From: Palaemon carinicauda
Taxonomy: Eukaryota > Arthropoda > Malacostraca > Decapoda > Palaemonidae
Direction: 5' to 3'
NCBI RefSeq assembly: GCF_036898095.1
Contig: NC_090725.1
Location: 203,610,263-203,674,262, forward strand
DNA: 64,000 nucleotides
Part shown: positions 43,961 through 53,844 of the stretch, piece after piece
Layout of the letters: the number at the start of each line of letters is the position of its first letter
How positions within the stretch are numbered: the first letter of the stretch is position 1
Program-made: the position numbers and the translations under genes
Notes under the pieces: generated by a model
The model's database searches: none
Seen by the model: the letters and a program-made list of their open reading frames with translations, nothing else
Told to the model about the DNA's origin: nothing

Positions 43961-45019
43961 GAAGCTGTATCAATCCCGGTCTCCGAGCCAGTAAAAGCAT
44001 GCCTGAACTGGTGGGACAGCAACATAAGTCTGAGAGAGGGTCTGTCCCTAGCAGTCAAGAACCCAAACCACGTGTTGTTCTCAGACGCGTCGGATTTGGG
44101 TTGGGGTGCGACGCTGGACGGTCGGGAATGTTCGGGTCTTTGGACGTCGGTTCAGAAGAGCATGCACATCAACGGCAAGGAGCTATTAGCAGTCCACTTG
44201 GCCTTGATGAGTTTCGAGAGCATTCTTCGAAACAAAGTGGTAGAGGTCAATTCCATCAACACCACAGCTTTGGCGTACATCTCCAAGCAAGGAGGCACTC
44301 ACTCCCACACACTGTACGTGATCGCAAGGGACCTCCTCATATGGTCAAAAAATCGAGGCATCTCCCTGTTGACAAGATTCATCCAGGGGGACTTGAACGT
44401 CTTGGCAGACTGTCTCAGTCGGAGAGGTCAGGTGATCCCCACGGAGTGGACCCTCCACAAGGACGTGTGCAAGAGTCTTTGGGCGACTTGGGGTCAACCC
44501 ACCATAGACCTCTTTGCCACCTCGTTGACCAAAAGGCTCCCGATCTATTGCTCGCCAGTCCCAGATCCAGAGGCGATCCACATAGACGCGTTTTTACTGG
44601 ACTGGTCTCACCTGGACTTGTACGCATTCCCACCATTCAAGATAGTCAACAAGGTACTGCAGAAGTTCGCCTCTCACGAAGGGACAAGGTTGACGTTGGT
44701 TGCTCCCCTCTGGCCCGCGAGAGAGTGGTTCACAGAGGTACTTAAATGGCTGGTAGACATTCCAAGGAGTCTTCCTCTAAGGATAGATCTCTTACGGCAG
44801 CCCCACGTAAGGGATCTTCATCAAAGCCTCCCCGCGCTTCGTCTGACTGCCTTCAGACTATCGAAAGACTCTCAAGAGCTCGAGGCTTTTCGAAGGAGGC
44901 AGCCAGAGCGATTGCGAGAGCTAGGAGAACTTCTACCATCAAAGTATACCAGTCGAAGTGGGAAGTCTTTCGAGACTGGTGCAAGTCAGCATCTGTTTCC
45001 TCTTCCAGTACCTCTGTAG
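43961..45019 (+). CDS. DIRS-like RNase H and methyltransferase-like region, element A
   Basis: The open frame continues to 45019. RNase H motifs are HVLFSDASDLGWGATL (first Asp), HINGKELLAVHLAL (Glu), NTTALAYISKQGG and LNVLADCLSRR (final Asp). It then encodes PTIDLFATSLTKRLPIYCSP, LYAFPPFKIVNKVL and LVAPLWPAREWF. This is the region assigned in DIRS elements to a DNA N6-methyltransferase-like domain, with FPPF in place of DPPY. It is out of frame with the RT because of the internal deletion. Its end overlaps the recombinase ORF by about 270 nt, a normal DIRS feature. Confidence 0.75.
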   Translation, partial: EAVSIPVSEPVKACLNWWDSNISLREGLSLAVKNPNHVLFSDASDLGWGATLDGRECSGLWTSVQKSMHINGKELLAVHLALMSFESILRNKVVEVNSINTTALAYISKQGGTHSHTLYVIARDLLIWSKNRGISLLTRFIQGDLNVLADCLSRRGQVIPTEWTLHKDVCKSLWATWGQPTIDLFATSLTKRLPIYCSPVPDPEAIHIDAFLLDWSHLDLYAFPPFKIVNKVLQKFASHEGTRLTLVAPLWPAREWFTEVLKWLVDIPRSLPLRIDLLRQPHVRDLHQSLPALRLTAFRLSKDSQELEAFRRRQPERLRELGELLPSKYTSRSGKSFETGASQHLFPLPVPL

Positions 45020-45917
45020 CCCAAATCGCATACTTTCTCTTACATCTGAGAAATGTTTGCTCCCTCTCAGCACCCACTATTAAGGGCTACAGGAGCATGT
45101 TGGCTTCGGTCTTTAGACATAGAGGCTTAGATCTTTCCAATAATAAAGATCTCCAAGATCTCCTTAAGTCTTTCGAGACCTCTAAGGAGCGTCGTATGGC
45201 AACTCCTGGATGGAACTTAGACGTGGTCCTAAGGTTCCTAATGTCAGACAGGTTTGAGCCATTACATTCAGCCTCCCTGAAGGATCTCACCCTCAAGACA
45301 CTTTTCTTAGTGTGCTTGGCTTCGGCTAAAAGGGTCAGTGAGATCCATGCCTTCAGTAAGAACATCGGCTTTTCCACAGATAAAGCCACATGTTCACTTC
45401 AGCTTGGTTTCTTGGTCAAAAATGAACTGCCTTCTCGTCCTTGGCCTAAGTCATTTGATATACCTTGCCTGTCAGAGATCGTAGGCAACGAACTTGAAAG
45501 AGACTGTGTCCAGTTAGAGCTCTTAAGTTCTACTTAGCCCGTACTAAGTCCTTACGAGGTGGATCTGAGGCGTTGTGGTGCTCAGTTAAGAAGCCATCAT
45601 TACCTATGTCAAAGAATGCTTTGTCATATTTTATTAGATTTTTAATCCGAGAGGCTCATTCTCACTTGAGTGAAAAAGACCGTTGCTTGCTTAAGGTTAA
45701 GACACACGAAGTAAGAGGTATAGCAACTTCCGTGGCCTTTAAGCAAAATAGATCTCTGCGAAGTATTATGGACGCGACCTTTTGGAGAAGCAAGTCGGTA
45801 TTCGCGTCATTTTACTTAGAAGATGTCCAGACTCTTTATGAGGACTGCTACACACTGGGTCCATTCGTTGCAGCGAGTGCAGTAGTGGGTGAGGGTTCTA
45901 CCACTACATTCCCTTAA
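44746..45917 (+). pseudogene. DIRS-like tyrosine recombinase, element A (one frameshift)
   Basis: Frame 44746-45537 and frame 45573-45917 together form a tyrosine recombinase. The N-terminal SAM-like domain has STIKVYQSKWEVFRDWC (about 63-79). Catalytic Arg is in CLASAKRVSEIHAFS (R196). After a one-base frameshift near 45505 the frame resumes with CPVRALKFYLARTKSLRGG. The remaining catalytic residues are in KTHEVRGIATSVAF (H-x-x-R), then a DATFWRSKSVFASFYLEDV segment with the Trp and nucleophilic Tyr. So the R-H-R-W-Y set is present but split. A single base change would separate this from an intact gene. Confidence 0.85.
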
Positions 45918-46309
45918 TTCCAATATCCTTTTAATCTTCTCTTGAAATGTTTTTAATCTTGTTTTGGGTTGTACGGAAGGCTAAGAAGCCTTTCGCATCC
46001 TGGTTGATTTGCCGGGTGGTCAAATGTCTTTTCTTGAGAGCGCCCAGATTAAGGGTTTTGATGAGGTCCTGTTGTATGGGTTGCCGCCCTTGATACTTCA
46101 GCTCCTGGGAGTCTTTCAGCATCCTAAGAGGATGGCTGGGCTTCGTGAGGAAAGCAGACTAACAAGGCAGAGTAATCGTCAGAGTCAGCTTCCTTACCAG
46201 GTACCTATATTTATTTGGGTTTTGTTATGATATAACTGTCAAAAACTCTAAGCATATACGCCGTAAACTGTATTAATACTGGTCTCTACCCACCACCATG
46301 GGTGTGAAT

Positions 46310-46404
46310 CAGCTATTATATATTCACCGGCTAAGTTTAATATTTAAAAATGATATTTTGATTATAAAATAAATTTTTGAATATACTTACCCGGTGAATA
46401 TATA
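46310..46404 (+). repeat. Internal complementary region (ICR) of element A
   Basis: 46310-46351 (CAGCTATTATATATTCACCG ... ATATTTAAAAAT) is the complement of 40321-40362. 46349-46404 (AATGATATTTTGATTATAAA ... GGTGAATATATA) is the complement of 46587-46640. The two halves overlap on AAAT/AAT. This is the fused-ends template used when DIRS elements restore their termini. Confidence 0.92.
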
Positions 46405-46448
46405 AATTAAAGGCCCCCCCTTCCTCCCCGATAGAGACCCAGCGGGAT

Positions 46449-46640
46449 GAGAAGAACTGGAGCTGTTTACATGTATATGCGGTATCTGGCCGATAGTTGG
46501 CGCTGGTGGGCACACCCGCAACCTTCATGGCGATCGCTCGCGAGTTTTTGTGTTTCTGTCGAGCCGTCCGAGACGTCAGCTATTATATATTCACTGGGTA
46601 AGTATATTCAAAAATTAATTTTATAATCAAAATATCATTT
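46449..46640 (-). repeat. Right inverted terminal repeat of element A
   Basis: The inner part is the complement of the left ITR (40341-40491). The outer part (46587-46640) differs from the left ITR and is copied inverted in the ICR. Confidence 0.92.
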
Positions 46641-47100
46641 CATGATTAACTCTTCATTTAATCACCATTAGCCATTTAAAAGGTAGGAGTTGTTACTGAT
46701 TCATTGTTTTATGCATCACATGTATGAATAATCTTATAATTAAGTCATTATTTATATGTAAACATCGTGAAATGACGGGTGTTTTGATTACAGTTTCGTG
46801 TAGCCTAGGAAAAGCTGAATCCAAGAAATTACGTGAAATGTTTTCAATAAAACAATTACTTACTAGGCTAGTAGGCTGTTTCTTTATGTATCCAATTCCC
46901 ATGATAATGAATATTAGTCATGCCCTGTTATTCAGATGAGCAAATAAAAACTATTTTATAGAAAATATATATCGAAGAAATGAAGGCATACAGTAGCCTT
47001 ATTTTTTTTTTAAATAGGAGTTGGAGTTGATTCTAAAAAATTATAGGAGTCAGAGTCTGTGTCGGAGTCGGATGTTCAGAGTCACAACTCCCCAGCCCTG
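46641..47100 (+). mobile_element. Non-autonomous hAT-like element, right part
   Basis: The remainder of the hAT-like element after the DIRS insertion, ending in ACTCCCCAGCCCTG (inverse of the left terminus). AT-rich, with no transposase frame. Confidence 0.7.
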
Positions 47101-47116
47101 AAAACCACCGCACATT

Positions 47117-48722
47117 GTGGGAGAAGGGAAACTTCCAGAGGGGTTCAGGATCTCAAAGCTACCACAGGCGAACCCACCAATGATTGTGACTCCTCCCAGG
47201 GATCCTTCAATCCCATTCCCCTCAAAGGGTATGTCTGACAGCGCGTCTGTCAGCCAACAGCCCTGGTTCGGTGCCCTGATCAGAGCCGTAGCTCAGGCTT
47301 TCAAGCCTGTCTTCTCTGAATTGGGACACAGAACCATGGCTTCTTCTACCCCTTTGAAGAGAAAAAGAGGAGTTCCAGACACGATCACTTCCCCAAGGGC
47401 GAAACTGACTCCTCGCAGACCTTCGAGGCAGGTTCCATCTATTCCTCAGACTGCCTCTCCTTCCCTTTCGGACGAAGATTTCCCATCCCCAAGGGAATCA
47501 CCTGAGGAGAGACTTTCCCCCATCGCACCAATGGAGGAAACCTCTCTTCGCGCCGAGGGGTCTACTCAGTCGGGGATTGGAAGGAACATTCCACCCTCGT
47601 CAATGTTGGAGTCTTATATGATCCCCAGGAAGGAATCTAAAGACTCCAAAACATTGCCTACTAGGACTAGGATGGAGCCAACTAACCACTCAGGGAATGT
47701 CCGCGACTCTCCCCAAGAAGTGCCTTCGGGGATAAAAGGAGACTTCGCTGCAAGTCCTACAGCAGGAGGAGACCAGCAAGAGTCAGAACATGCATTTTGG
47801 CAAGTTCTGACTCTAATGAGGGCTCTCAACGGGTTTTCCGACCCAGAGATCCCTCCTCGAGAGGGCAAAGACACGGTCTTAGACCGTGTCTTTGGTACTC
47901 GAAAACCCTCTAGGACCTGTGCAGCCCTGCCCTGGTCTCAGGGGGATAAGAGTACCAGGGATAAGATCTCACAACAGCTCTCTAAGATGTCCTCCTCCAA
48001 CCATTCCGGTGCCACTAACAAGCTCCTCCCACCTCCTCGGGTATAGCAGAGGAGGTACTTCGAGATCCTAGAGGAGCCTTGTTTAGCTCTTCCTCTTCAC
48101 CACTCGCTGGAAGAGCTAATCAGGGGAGTCCCTCTTGAGAGACTCTCCAACCGGCAGGTCTCAATCTCAGCAGCCGAGATCCTCAACCAGGAGAAAGTTG
48201 CGAAGTGTGCTATGCAAGCCACATCGTGGCTCGATATCTGGTTGGGGACCTTAGGTATCCTGATACGTTCTGAAGACTTCTCCTGGAAACGTACCAGGAA
48301 GGCTATGGAAACCTTCCTTCTCTCAGGTACTCGCACGATCGAGTTTCTGGCCCACCAAGTCTCGAACTTGTTGGCAAATACCATCCTGAAACATCAGGAT
48401 GCAGTAGCTGAGAGATTCCATCAGAAGGTCCCTAGCGCCGAGATCAATAGAGAGATCCGTCCTGTTCGAGCCTAAGGATGTGGAACATGCTGCTGAGAGG
48501 TGGAAGAAGTCTCATCAAGACTCCCTCCTTCATAGGGCTTTAACATCCAAGCCCTATAAGACTCCAGCACCACAGCAGTCCCGTCCAGTCAAGATCACTA
48601 TGACGACAACAGCAGCAAAGACCATGGTGTCTAAGCCCTTTCCTGTCAAAGAAAGGAAAGGCAAAAAGTCCTCCAGGGGAGGCAAGAATCCTAAAGGGAG
48701 CAGCCGAGGCCGCAAACGCTAG
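47117..48722 (+). pseudogene. DIRS-like ORF1 (gag-like), C-terminal two thirds, element C
   Basis: Frame 47117-48046 is Ser/Pro-rich, then a helical part (DQQESEHAFWQVLTLMRALN). A TAG at 48044-48046 interrupts it. The same frame continues to 48475 with QATSWLDIWLGTLGILIRSE and EFLAHQVSNLLANTILKHQD, related to 34272-34634 of B. A frameshift near 48470 leads to a basic C-terminus at 48480-48722 with KERKGKKSSRGGKNPKGSSR, like the end of ORF1 in A. One nonsense change and one frameshift break an otherwise readable gene. Confidence 0.75.
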
Positions 48723-48750
48723 GATAGGCAGTCCCCCTGTATTTCCACCA

Positions 48751-49764
48751 GTGGGGGGATGCCTACAAAGTTGCTCAAACAGTTGGAAGCAACTCGGGGC
48801 CGATTTCTGGACAATCTCCGTGATCAGTCTAGGATATCGCGTCCTGTTCATAACATCTCTACCTCCCCTGACGACGAATCCAGTGTCATTGAACTCCCTT
48901 GCCATGGGATCGGCAAGGGGGCAAGCCCTTCGAGCAGAAGTCCAGACCCTGTTGAAGAAGGGCGCTCTCCAAGAGGTCCTCGACGGATCCCCAGGCTTCT
49001 ATAGTCGACTCTTTCTTGTGAAGAAGGCGTCTGGAGGCTGGAGACCAGTCACCAACCTCTCAGCCCTGAACAAATTTGTCAAACAAACTCCGTTCAGCAT
49101 GGAGACGGCGGACACGGTCGGACTAGCAGTAAGACCGCAAGACTTCATGTGCACACTGGACCTAAAGGACGTGTACTTTCAGATCCCAGTCCATCCGTCT
49201 TCAAGGAAGTACTTAAGATTCAGCCTAGACAATAGAATGTACAAGTTCAAGATGCTTTGCTTTGGTCTTTCCACAGCACCACAAGTCTTCACCAGAGTGT
49301 TCACCCTAGTATCATCTTGGGCACACAGGATTGGCATCCGTCTCCTCCGTTATCTGGACGACTGATTAATCCTAGCAGACTCGGTGTCAACCCTTCTTCA
49401 ACACCGAGACAAACTTTTGAGACTTTGCCAGGATCTGGGGATCGTGGTAGATCTCGAGAAGTCTTCACTGCTTCCCACTCAAAGACTGGTATACTTAGGC
49501 GTGATTATAGACACAGCTCTCCACAAAACCTTCCCATCAGAAGACATGATAGCAAGGCTGAGGAAGGTCGCAAGACCTTTTCTCAGACGAGAAGAACTTC
49601 CAGCCCAATCGTGGTTACGTCTCCTCGGTCACCTTTCATCTTTGGCCCGTCTAGTTCCCAATGGTCGCCTCAGGATGAGATCCCTCCAGTGGCGACTCAA
49701 GTCCCGGTGGAATCAAGCGTACGACTCCCAGACATCCAGATCCCCATGGGACCTGCGGAACTGA
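48751..49764 (+). pseudogene. DIRS-like reverse transcriptase, element C (stop after YLDD)
   Basis: A single frame covers the whole RT apart from one stop. RPVTNLSALNKFVKQTPFSM, DFMCTLDLKDVYFQIPVHPS (motif A) and CFGLSTAPQVFTRVF (motif B) come first. Then RLLRYLDD is followed by TGA at 49363-49365, where A has Trp in YLDDWLL. After the stop the frame continues with LCQDLGIVVDLEKSSLLPTQ, YLGVIIDTALHKTF and SWLRLLGHLSSLARLVPNGR (thumb and connection) to 49764. This copy preserves the thumb that A has lost. A TGG to TGA change is the simplest explanation of the stop. Confidence 0.85.
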
Positions 49765-50739
49765 CGGATCTCCAGTGGTGGGTGGCATTCGAGAACCTAC
49801 GAAAAGGAGTGGATCTTCTCGTCCTCCCCCCGGATTTGATGCTGTTTTCGGATGCTTCAAAAAAAGGTTGGGGGGGCCCACGTGCTGCACCACACGACCT
49901 CAGGCCTCTGGTCAGAGTCAGAAAAGTACCTCCACATAAATCTCCTAGAGATGAAGGCCGTCTTTCTAGCTCTTCAACAGTTCCAACAATACCTGGCAAG
50001 TCACTCTGTGGTAGTGATGAGCGACAACACCACAGTAATGGCCTACATCAACAAACAAGGAGGTACTTTTTCGCAGCAACTATCCCATCTAGCAGCAGAG
50101 ATACTGAGATGGGCCGAAATCCACTCGATACCACTATCGGCACGCTTCATTCCGGGCAAAAGAAATGTGCTCGCCGACAACCTGAGCAGAGCATCTCAGA
50201 TAGTGAGTACCGAGTGGTCTTTGGATCATCTAGTAGCCAACAAAGTCCTGACTTTGTGGGGTTCTCCGACTGTGGACCTCTTCACAACGGCCCTGAACTT
50301 CAGGCTCCCGCTGTACTGTTCCCCAGTCTTAAACCCCAAGGCTCTCTGGCAAGTTGCTTTCCAACAACGGTGGGACAACATCGACGTTTACACCTTTTCC
50401 CCCGTTCTGTCTGATGAGGAGGGTACTCAACAAGACCAGAACATCGGTCAATCTTTCAATGACCCTCATAGCTCCGCTATGGCATCACGCAGAATGGTTC
50501 CCAGACCTTCTGCAACTCCTAACGGAGCCACCAAGAGATCTCCCTCCACGACACAATCTACTCAAACAACCACATGCCAACATCTGCCAGAAAGCCGTAT
50601 TGAACCATTACGCCAGGCATCAGATTGCCACCTAACCTGGAAGACGGTGTTCCTGCTAGCTTTGGCCTCGGCCAAGCGAGTTAGCGAACTTCATGGTCTC
50701 TCGTATGACATCGCCCATTCAGGGGAGGGGGGGATGTAA
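49765..50739 (+). pseudogene. DIRS-like RNase H, methyltransferase-like region and recombinase start, element C
   Basis: After a frame change, ELTDLQWWVAFENLRKGVDL and LMLFSDASKKGWG give the first RNase H Asp. A second shift near 49865 leads to the long frame 49852-50739. That frame has YLHINLLEMKAVFLALQQFQ (Glu), VVVMSDNTTVMAYINKQGG and FIPGKRNVLADNLSRASQ (final Asp). It continues with SPTVDLFTTALNFRLPLYCS and NIDVYTFSPVLSD, the methyltransferase-like part. It ends with KTVFLLALASAKRVSELHGL, the catalytic-Arg region of the recombinase. Later recombinase residues are missing. Confidence 0.75.
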
Positions 50740-51060
50740 CGTTCAGCTTCGTCCCTGAGTTTATTGCTAAGACTCAGAATCCAGGAGTAGCGGATCCTCG
50801 ATTCGACTCCTTCCGGATTTCTAGTCTCCGTACTGTAATAGATGACCCAGATGTTGCTAGGGCTTGCAGAAGCTTCTCTGTAGATGGAATACCCTCGAGA
50901 CCTAAGGAAAGTCACAGTGGCCTTAGGGCGTTGTCCTTAGCAACATTGCTATCTGAAAATTCATTGGCGGACTCACCTGGGGGAAGCAGATAAGGTCGCC
51001 TAACTCAGAGTTTGCCCTTTTGCTAGGTCAGAGTCTTCATCCTTTTTCATAATCTTGCTA

Positions 51061-52243
51061 GTGGAAGGGGATGGAGAAGGTTCAGAAGCTTGAATGACAG
51101 AGGACAGGAGAGAGGTCTAGTGGATTTCTTCGACTTTGAGGAAGACCCCAAAAGAGGAGAATCTAGCTTTGATGTCTTCCTGCTCTTGCTGTACTCTAGC
51201 CACTGTGAAGATGGCCACTCATTACAGTGGAATGACTGCACGCAGTCATGACCGCTGCATGAATGGCACTAAGTACTATTTGGGCATCTACGGTGATCCT
51301 GCTCATTTAAGTGTCGCATTTGGGACCCGATACACTTGGCCTGGATCGCATGACTGTATGTGGTTTCTTCATTACAAGAATTACACAGCAATCTGAAAAT
51401 ATTAAGAAAAAGAAAATTAATACAGCCAAGTTTGGTCACACCAAGACCACGTTGGTACTAATTGGCGGCCCAAGTCAAAGTGGCTACTCAGGGAGCTGGC
51501 TGGTGGTGGTGCTTCCCCGCCACCTGCCAGTAATTACTGACACCGTGTTATAAATTTTAACAACAGTTTCTAGCTTTGCTGAAGTCATACTCCTATTAAA
51601 GAATGAGGATTTGTATTTGTGTAGGAACAAATTTAATTTCATGTACTTTTAAAATTTTTAATATGACAGTGTCAGTCAGCAAACATTTATGACAATTCTA
51701 TTTTAGAAGAAAGTTCTGTTCAGACTAACTTTATTGCTTTTAAAGCAATATATAATTACAGAAAAATTCCCCACTGTATATGTTGAAATGTATGGCAGTT
51801 TATTCAAATTCAACTTATCTCAAATTTTTGCCAATTTATAATTTTTCTAGAATTCAAAAGACAATAGAGTACTAGATTCTCATTTTGGTATCAGCGTAAG
51901 ATTACACATCACATGCATTTGGTATATGATATGAAATAAATGTGCAATGGCAATAATTTGAGAGAGATCTCTCCTTGCATTGTCAGATCACCAAGTGTAT
52001 ATAGGCCTACTGAATGTTTAATTCTACAAGTTTTTCTATACAGTAACACATAATATTCAAAAATACTTCGAGTATATTGTATGCTGTGATAGTAATTATA
52101 GTAACATATTTTTTAATTATTTTGAACTCTGTTGTCAGTTTTCTATTAGTTATGCTGTAGTTTTCTTTTTTTATCATGTAAATATGTATCATGATATTTT
52201 TTCTGTTCTAGTATTTATGTTTAATATTTTCATGTTTTTCCAG
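51061..52243. other. Intronic sequence before PRCC exon 2, with a DIRS-type terminus relic
   Basis: No gene was recognised. At about 51560-51645 a TTTCTAGCTTTGCTGAAGTC and ACTCCTATTAAAGAATGAGG stretch, then TTTGTATTTGTGTAGGAACA, resembles the ITR/ICR junction strings seen at 55990-56240 and 62910-62990. It is likely a relic of another DIRS-like right end. The remainder to 52243 is AT-rich intron with a polypyrimidine-ending acceptor. Confidence 0.4.
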
Positions 52244-53092
52244 TTTGCTGAAGATGACGATGAGGAAGAGCCAAAGGAAGAGCCAGAAAGAAAGAAAGTG
52301 CAACCATCCAGTAAAGGAAGTGGTCTCTTTTCTTTTCTTCCTGAACCTAAACACCTTTCAGTCAAGGAAACAAAGCGTCAACTCATACCTCATATCTTGA
52401 CCAAACCTCCTCCTGTTGTGAAATCACTTAAACCAACTCGAGCACAGGCAAAAATGGTACATGGTGCAAAATCAGAGCCTGCTAATGACTCTGATGATGA
52501 GGATGTAGGAACATCTGATTTCTTCTCACTATCTTCCCAACCTTCATCTACTTTGGATGGTGTGACCACAGTGCCAGTACCAGCCATCGTGGAATCCCTA
52601 CCAGAACGCCAGGTTGCAAATGATAACTTGCCCAAAGCTAAAAGTTATACTGTGACTGCTAAGCATGGTCATGAAAATCAAATTAATCATGTTTCAACAG
52701 ATTTGATGACCAATGAGCAGCCAGAGGAATCTCAGTATTCATTTCAACATGATATGCAACCATCAGAAGGACCTGCTGATGTTGACCATGAGGCAATGAT
52801 CAGACTGATGGGTAAACGACGAGGAAAGGGTGAAGAAATAAAATTCATTGATGTAAGTGCAGATGATGCATTGTTAACTCGTGACGAATGGATGACTAAA
52901 TCACTTACAGAAGAGAAACCAACTCATAGTTATAGCAAGAAAAGGGAAGGTTTGCCTTCACAAAAACAAAAGCAGAAACACCAGATTACTTATCTTGCCC
53001 ATCAAGCAAAAGAAAGAGAGCTTGAACTCAAAAATAACTGGGCTCAGAATCGAATGACAAAAATGCAAACCCAGGCAAAATATGGATTTTAG
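52244..53092 (+). CDS. PRCC: PRCC homologue, exon 2 (coding part, terminal)
   Basis: This is the terminal coding exon of the PRCC homologue. It begins phase 0 after TTTTTCCAG and runs to TAG at 53090-53092, 282 codons, giving 443 residues with exon 1 (human PRCC is about 490). FAEDDDEEEPKEEP opens an acidic stretch. KGSGLFSFLPEPKHLSVKET (about residues 180-200) and DVGTSDFFSLSSQ (about 245-260) match conserved PRCC blocks. The strongest match is the C-terminus: HEAMIRLMGKRRGKGEEIKF, EWMTKSLTEEK, HQITYLAHQAKERELELKNN and the final MQTQAKYGF, typical of the family. This makes the assignment secure. Confidence 0.95.
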   Translation, partial: FAEDDDEEEPKEEPERKKVQPSSKGSGLFSFLPEPKHLSVKETKRQLIPHILTKPPPVVKSLKPTRAQAKMVHGAKSEPANDSDDEDVGTSDFFSLSSQPSSTLDGVTTVPVPAIVESLPERQVANDNLPKAKSYTVTAKHGHENQINHVSTDLMTNEQPEESQYSFQHDMQPSEGPADVDHEAMIRLMGKRRGKGEEIKFIDVSADDALLTRDEWMTKSLTEEKPTHSYSKKREGLPSQKQKQKHQITYLAHQAKERELELKNNWAQNRMTKMQTQAKYGF

Positions 53093-53844
53093 TATTTGGA
53101 TTTCCATTTTTTTTTTTGTTATATTGTAAATAATAATTGAATTATTTGATATTGTAATGTGTATTTTGTGATTAAATATTATAAAAGGATTTTAGTATCT
53201 AATCTATTTTTGTCTAGGTGACCACTTCTGTAACTTTTGTTAATAGGAAATCTTTTACTGTAAATATTTGGATATTCTTTTAAAACTTTAAAGAAAATTA
53301 ATTTTATCAAGGGGATATGTCAATATACAAATCTGTATGAAAGTTTGCACTTGTCTAAACCATTTATTAATATAAATTTTCATTGTTTCCAATGAAGAAA
53401 TAATATGAACACTACCAAATGGCAATACATTTTTATCTTGGTGTATAAAGGGCTTGTGTGATAAGGGATTAGTGGATGGTGATCAAATTTGCAAAATGTA
53501 TCTTTAAAGGAATAGAAATGCTGGTTAGTTGTCATTTATCTAAAGACAAATGAGAGTACTGTATACTGCTTAGTCATCACTTGGAAACTTCAGTATTCAG
53601 GATAAGTTTTCCTTTATGGAAAGCTTTTGGTTTTCCCCATTTACTCTGCTTTTTGTAAATTTAGGTCTACAATATTCAGTCAATAATTTAATCGAAAGAG
53701 GCATGGATTGATGGCACGACTGTGCTTTTTTGTTTGAGGACAGAATGACCAGAGTGGTAACTCATGATCTTTAGTTGGATGGAAGAAATATGAAATTTCC
53801 ATGTAGGAGAAATGAAGTGAAGTGACTAGATATCCTGTTTATTA
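53093..53844. terminator. PRCC 3' UTR and downstream flank
   Basis: AT-rich sequence after the PRCC stop. An ATTAAA at 53171-53176, 79 nt past the stop, is a possible poly-A signal. No GT/T-rich downstream element is strong enough to fix the cleavage site, and no further gene is seen here. Confidence 0.4.

Larger units (their letters stand above)
40321..46640 (+). mobile_element. DIRS-like element A, structurally complete
   Basis: At 6.32 kb this is the size of published DIRS1-type elements. It has left ITR 40321-40491, ORF1 40695-43232, RT/RNase H/methyltransferase 43144-45019, tyrosine recombinase 44746-45917, ICR 46310-46404 and right ITR about 46449-46640. The ICR is complementary to the left end (40321-40362) in its first half and to the right end (46587-46640) in its second half. 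Flanks show no target duplication, as expected for recombinase-mediated insertion; ATTT occurs at both ends. It sits inside the hAT element. RT has an internal deletion and the recombinase one frameshift. Confidence 0.92.
47101..51060 (+). mobile_element. DIRS-like element C, right fragment
   Basis: ORF1 content resumes at about 47117, followed by RT, RNase H, methyltransferase-like and partial recombinase frames up to about 51060. The recombinase ends before its H-x-x-R and Tyr residues. No ICR or right ITR matching the left end at 30359 was found after it, so the element is truncated on the right. Confidence 0.75.
28117..52243 (+). other. PRCC: PRCC intron, about 24.1 kb
   Basis: The donor GTAGGG at 28117 and acceptor TTTTTCCAG ending at 52243 join two phase-0 exons. 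The intron is filled with a minisatellite, a zinc-ribbon ORF relic and the nested DIRS/hAT elements, none of which contribute to PRCC. A small additional exon inside cannot be excluded from sequence alone, but the two exons already cover the known family blocks. Confidence 0.75.

Noticed and set aside
44345..44636. Antisense open frames within element A
   Set aside because: Shadows of the RNase H coding strand without any domain.
51136..51396. 86-codon open frame before PRCC exon 2
   Set aside because: Not supported by any motif and probably a chance frame in repeat-derived sequence.
52184..52243. Upstream in-frame extension of PRCC exon 2 starting with Met at 52184
   Set aside because: The 20 extra residues are hydrophobic and unlike PRCC. 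A TTTTTCCAG acceptor at 52243 separates them and the phase fits exon 1 exactly.
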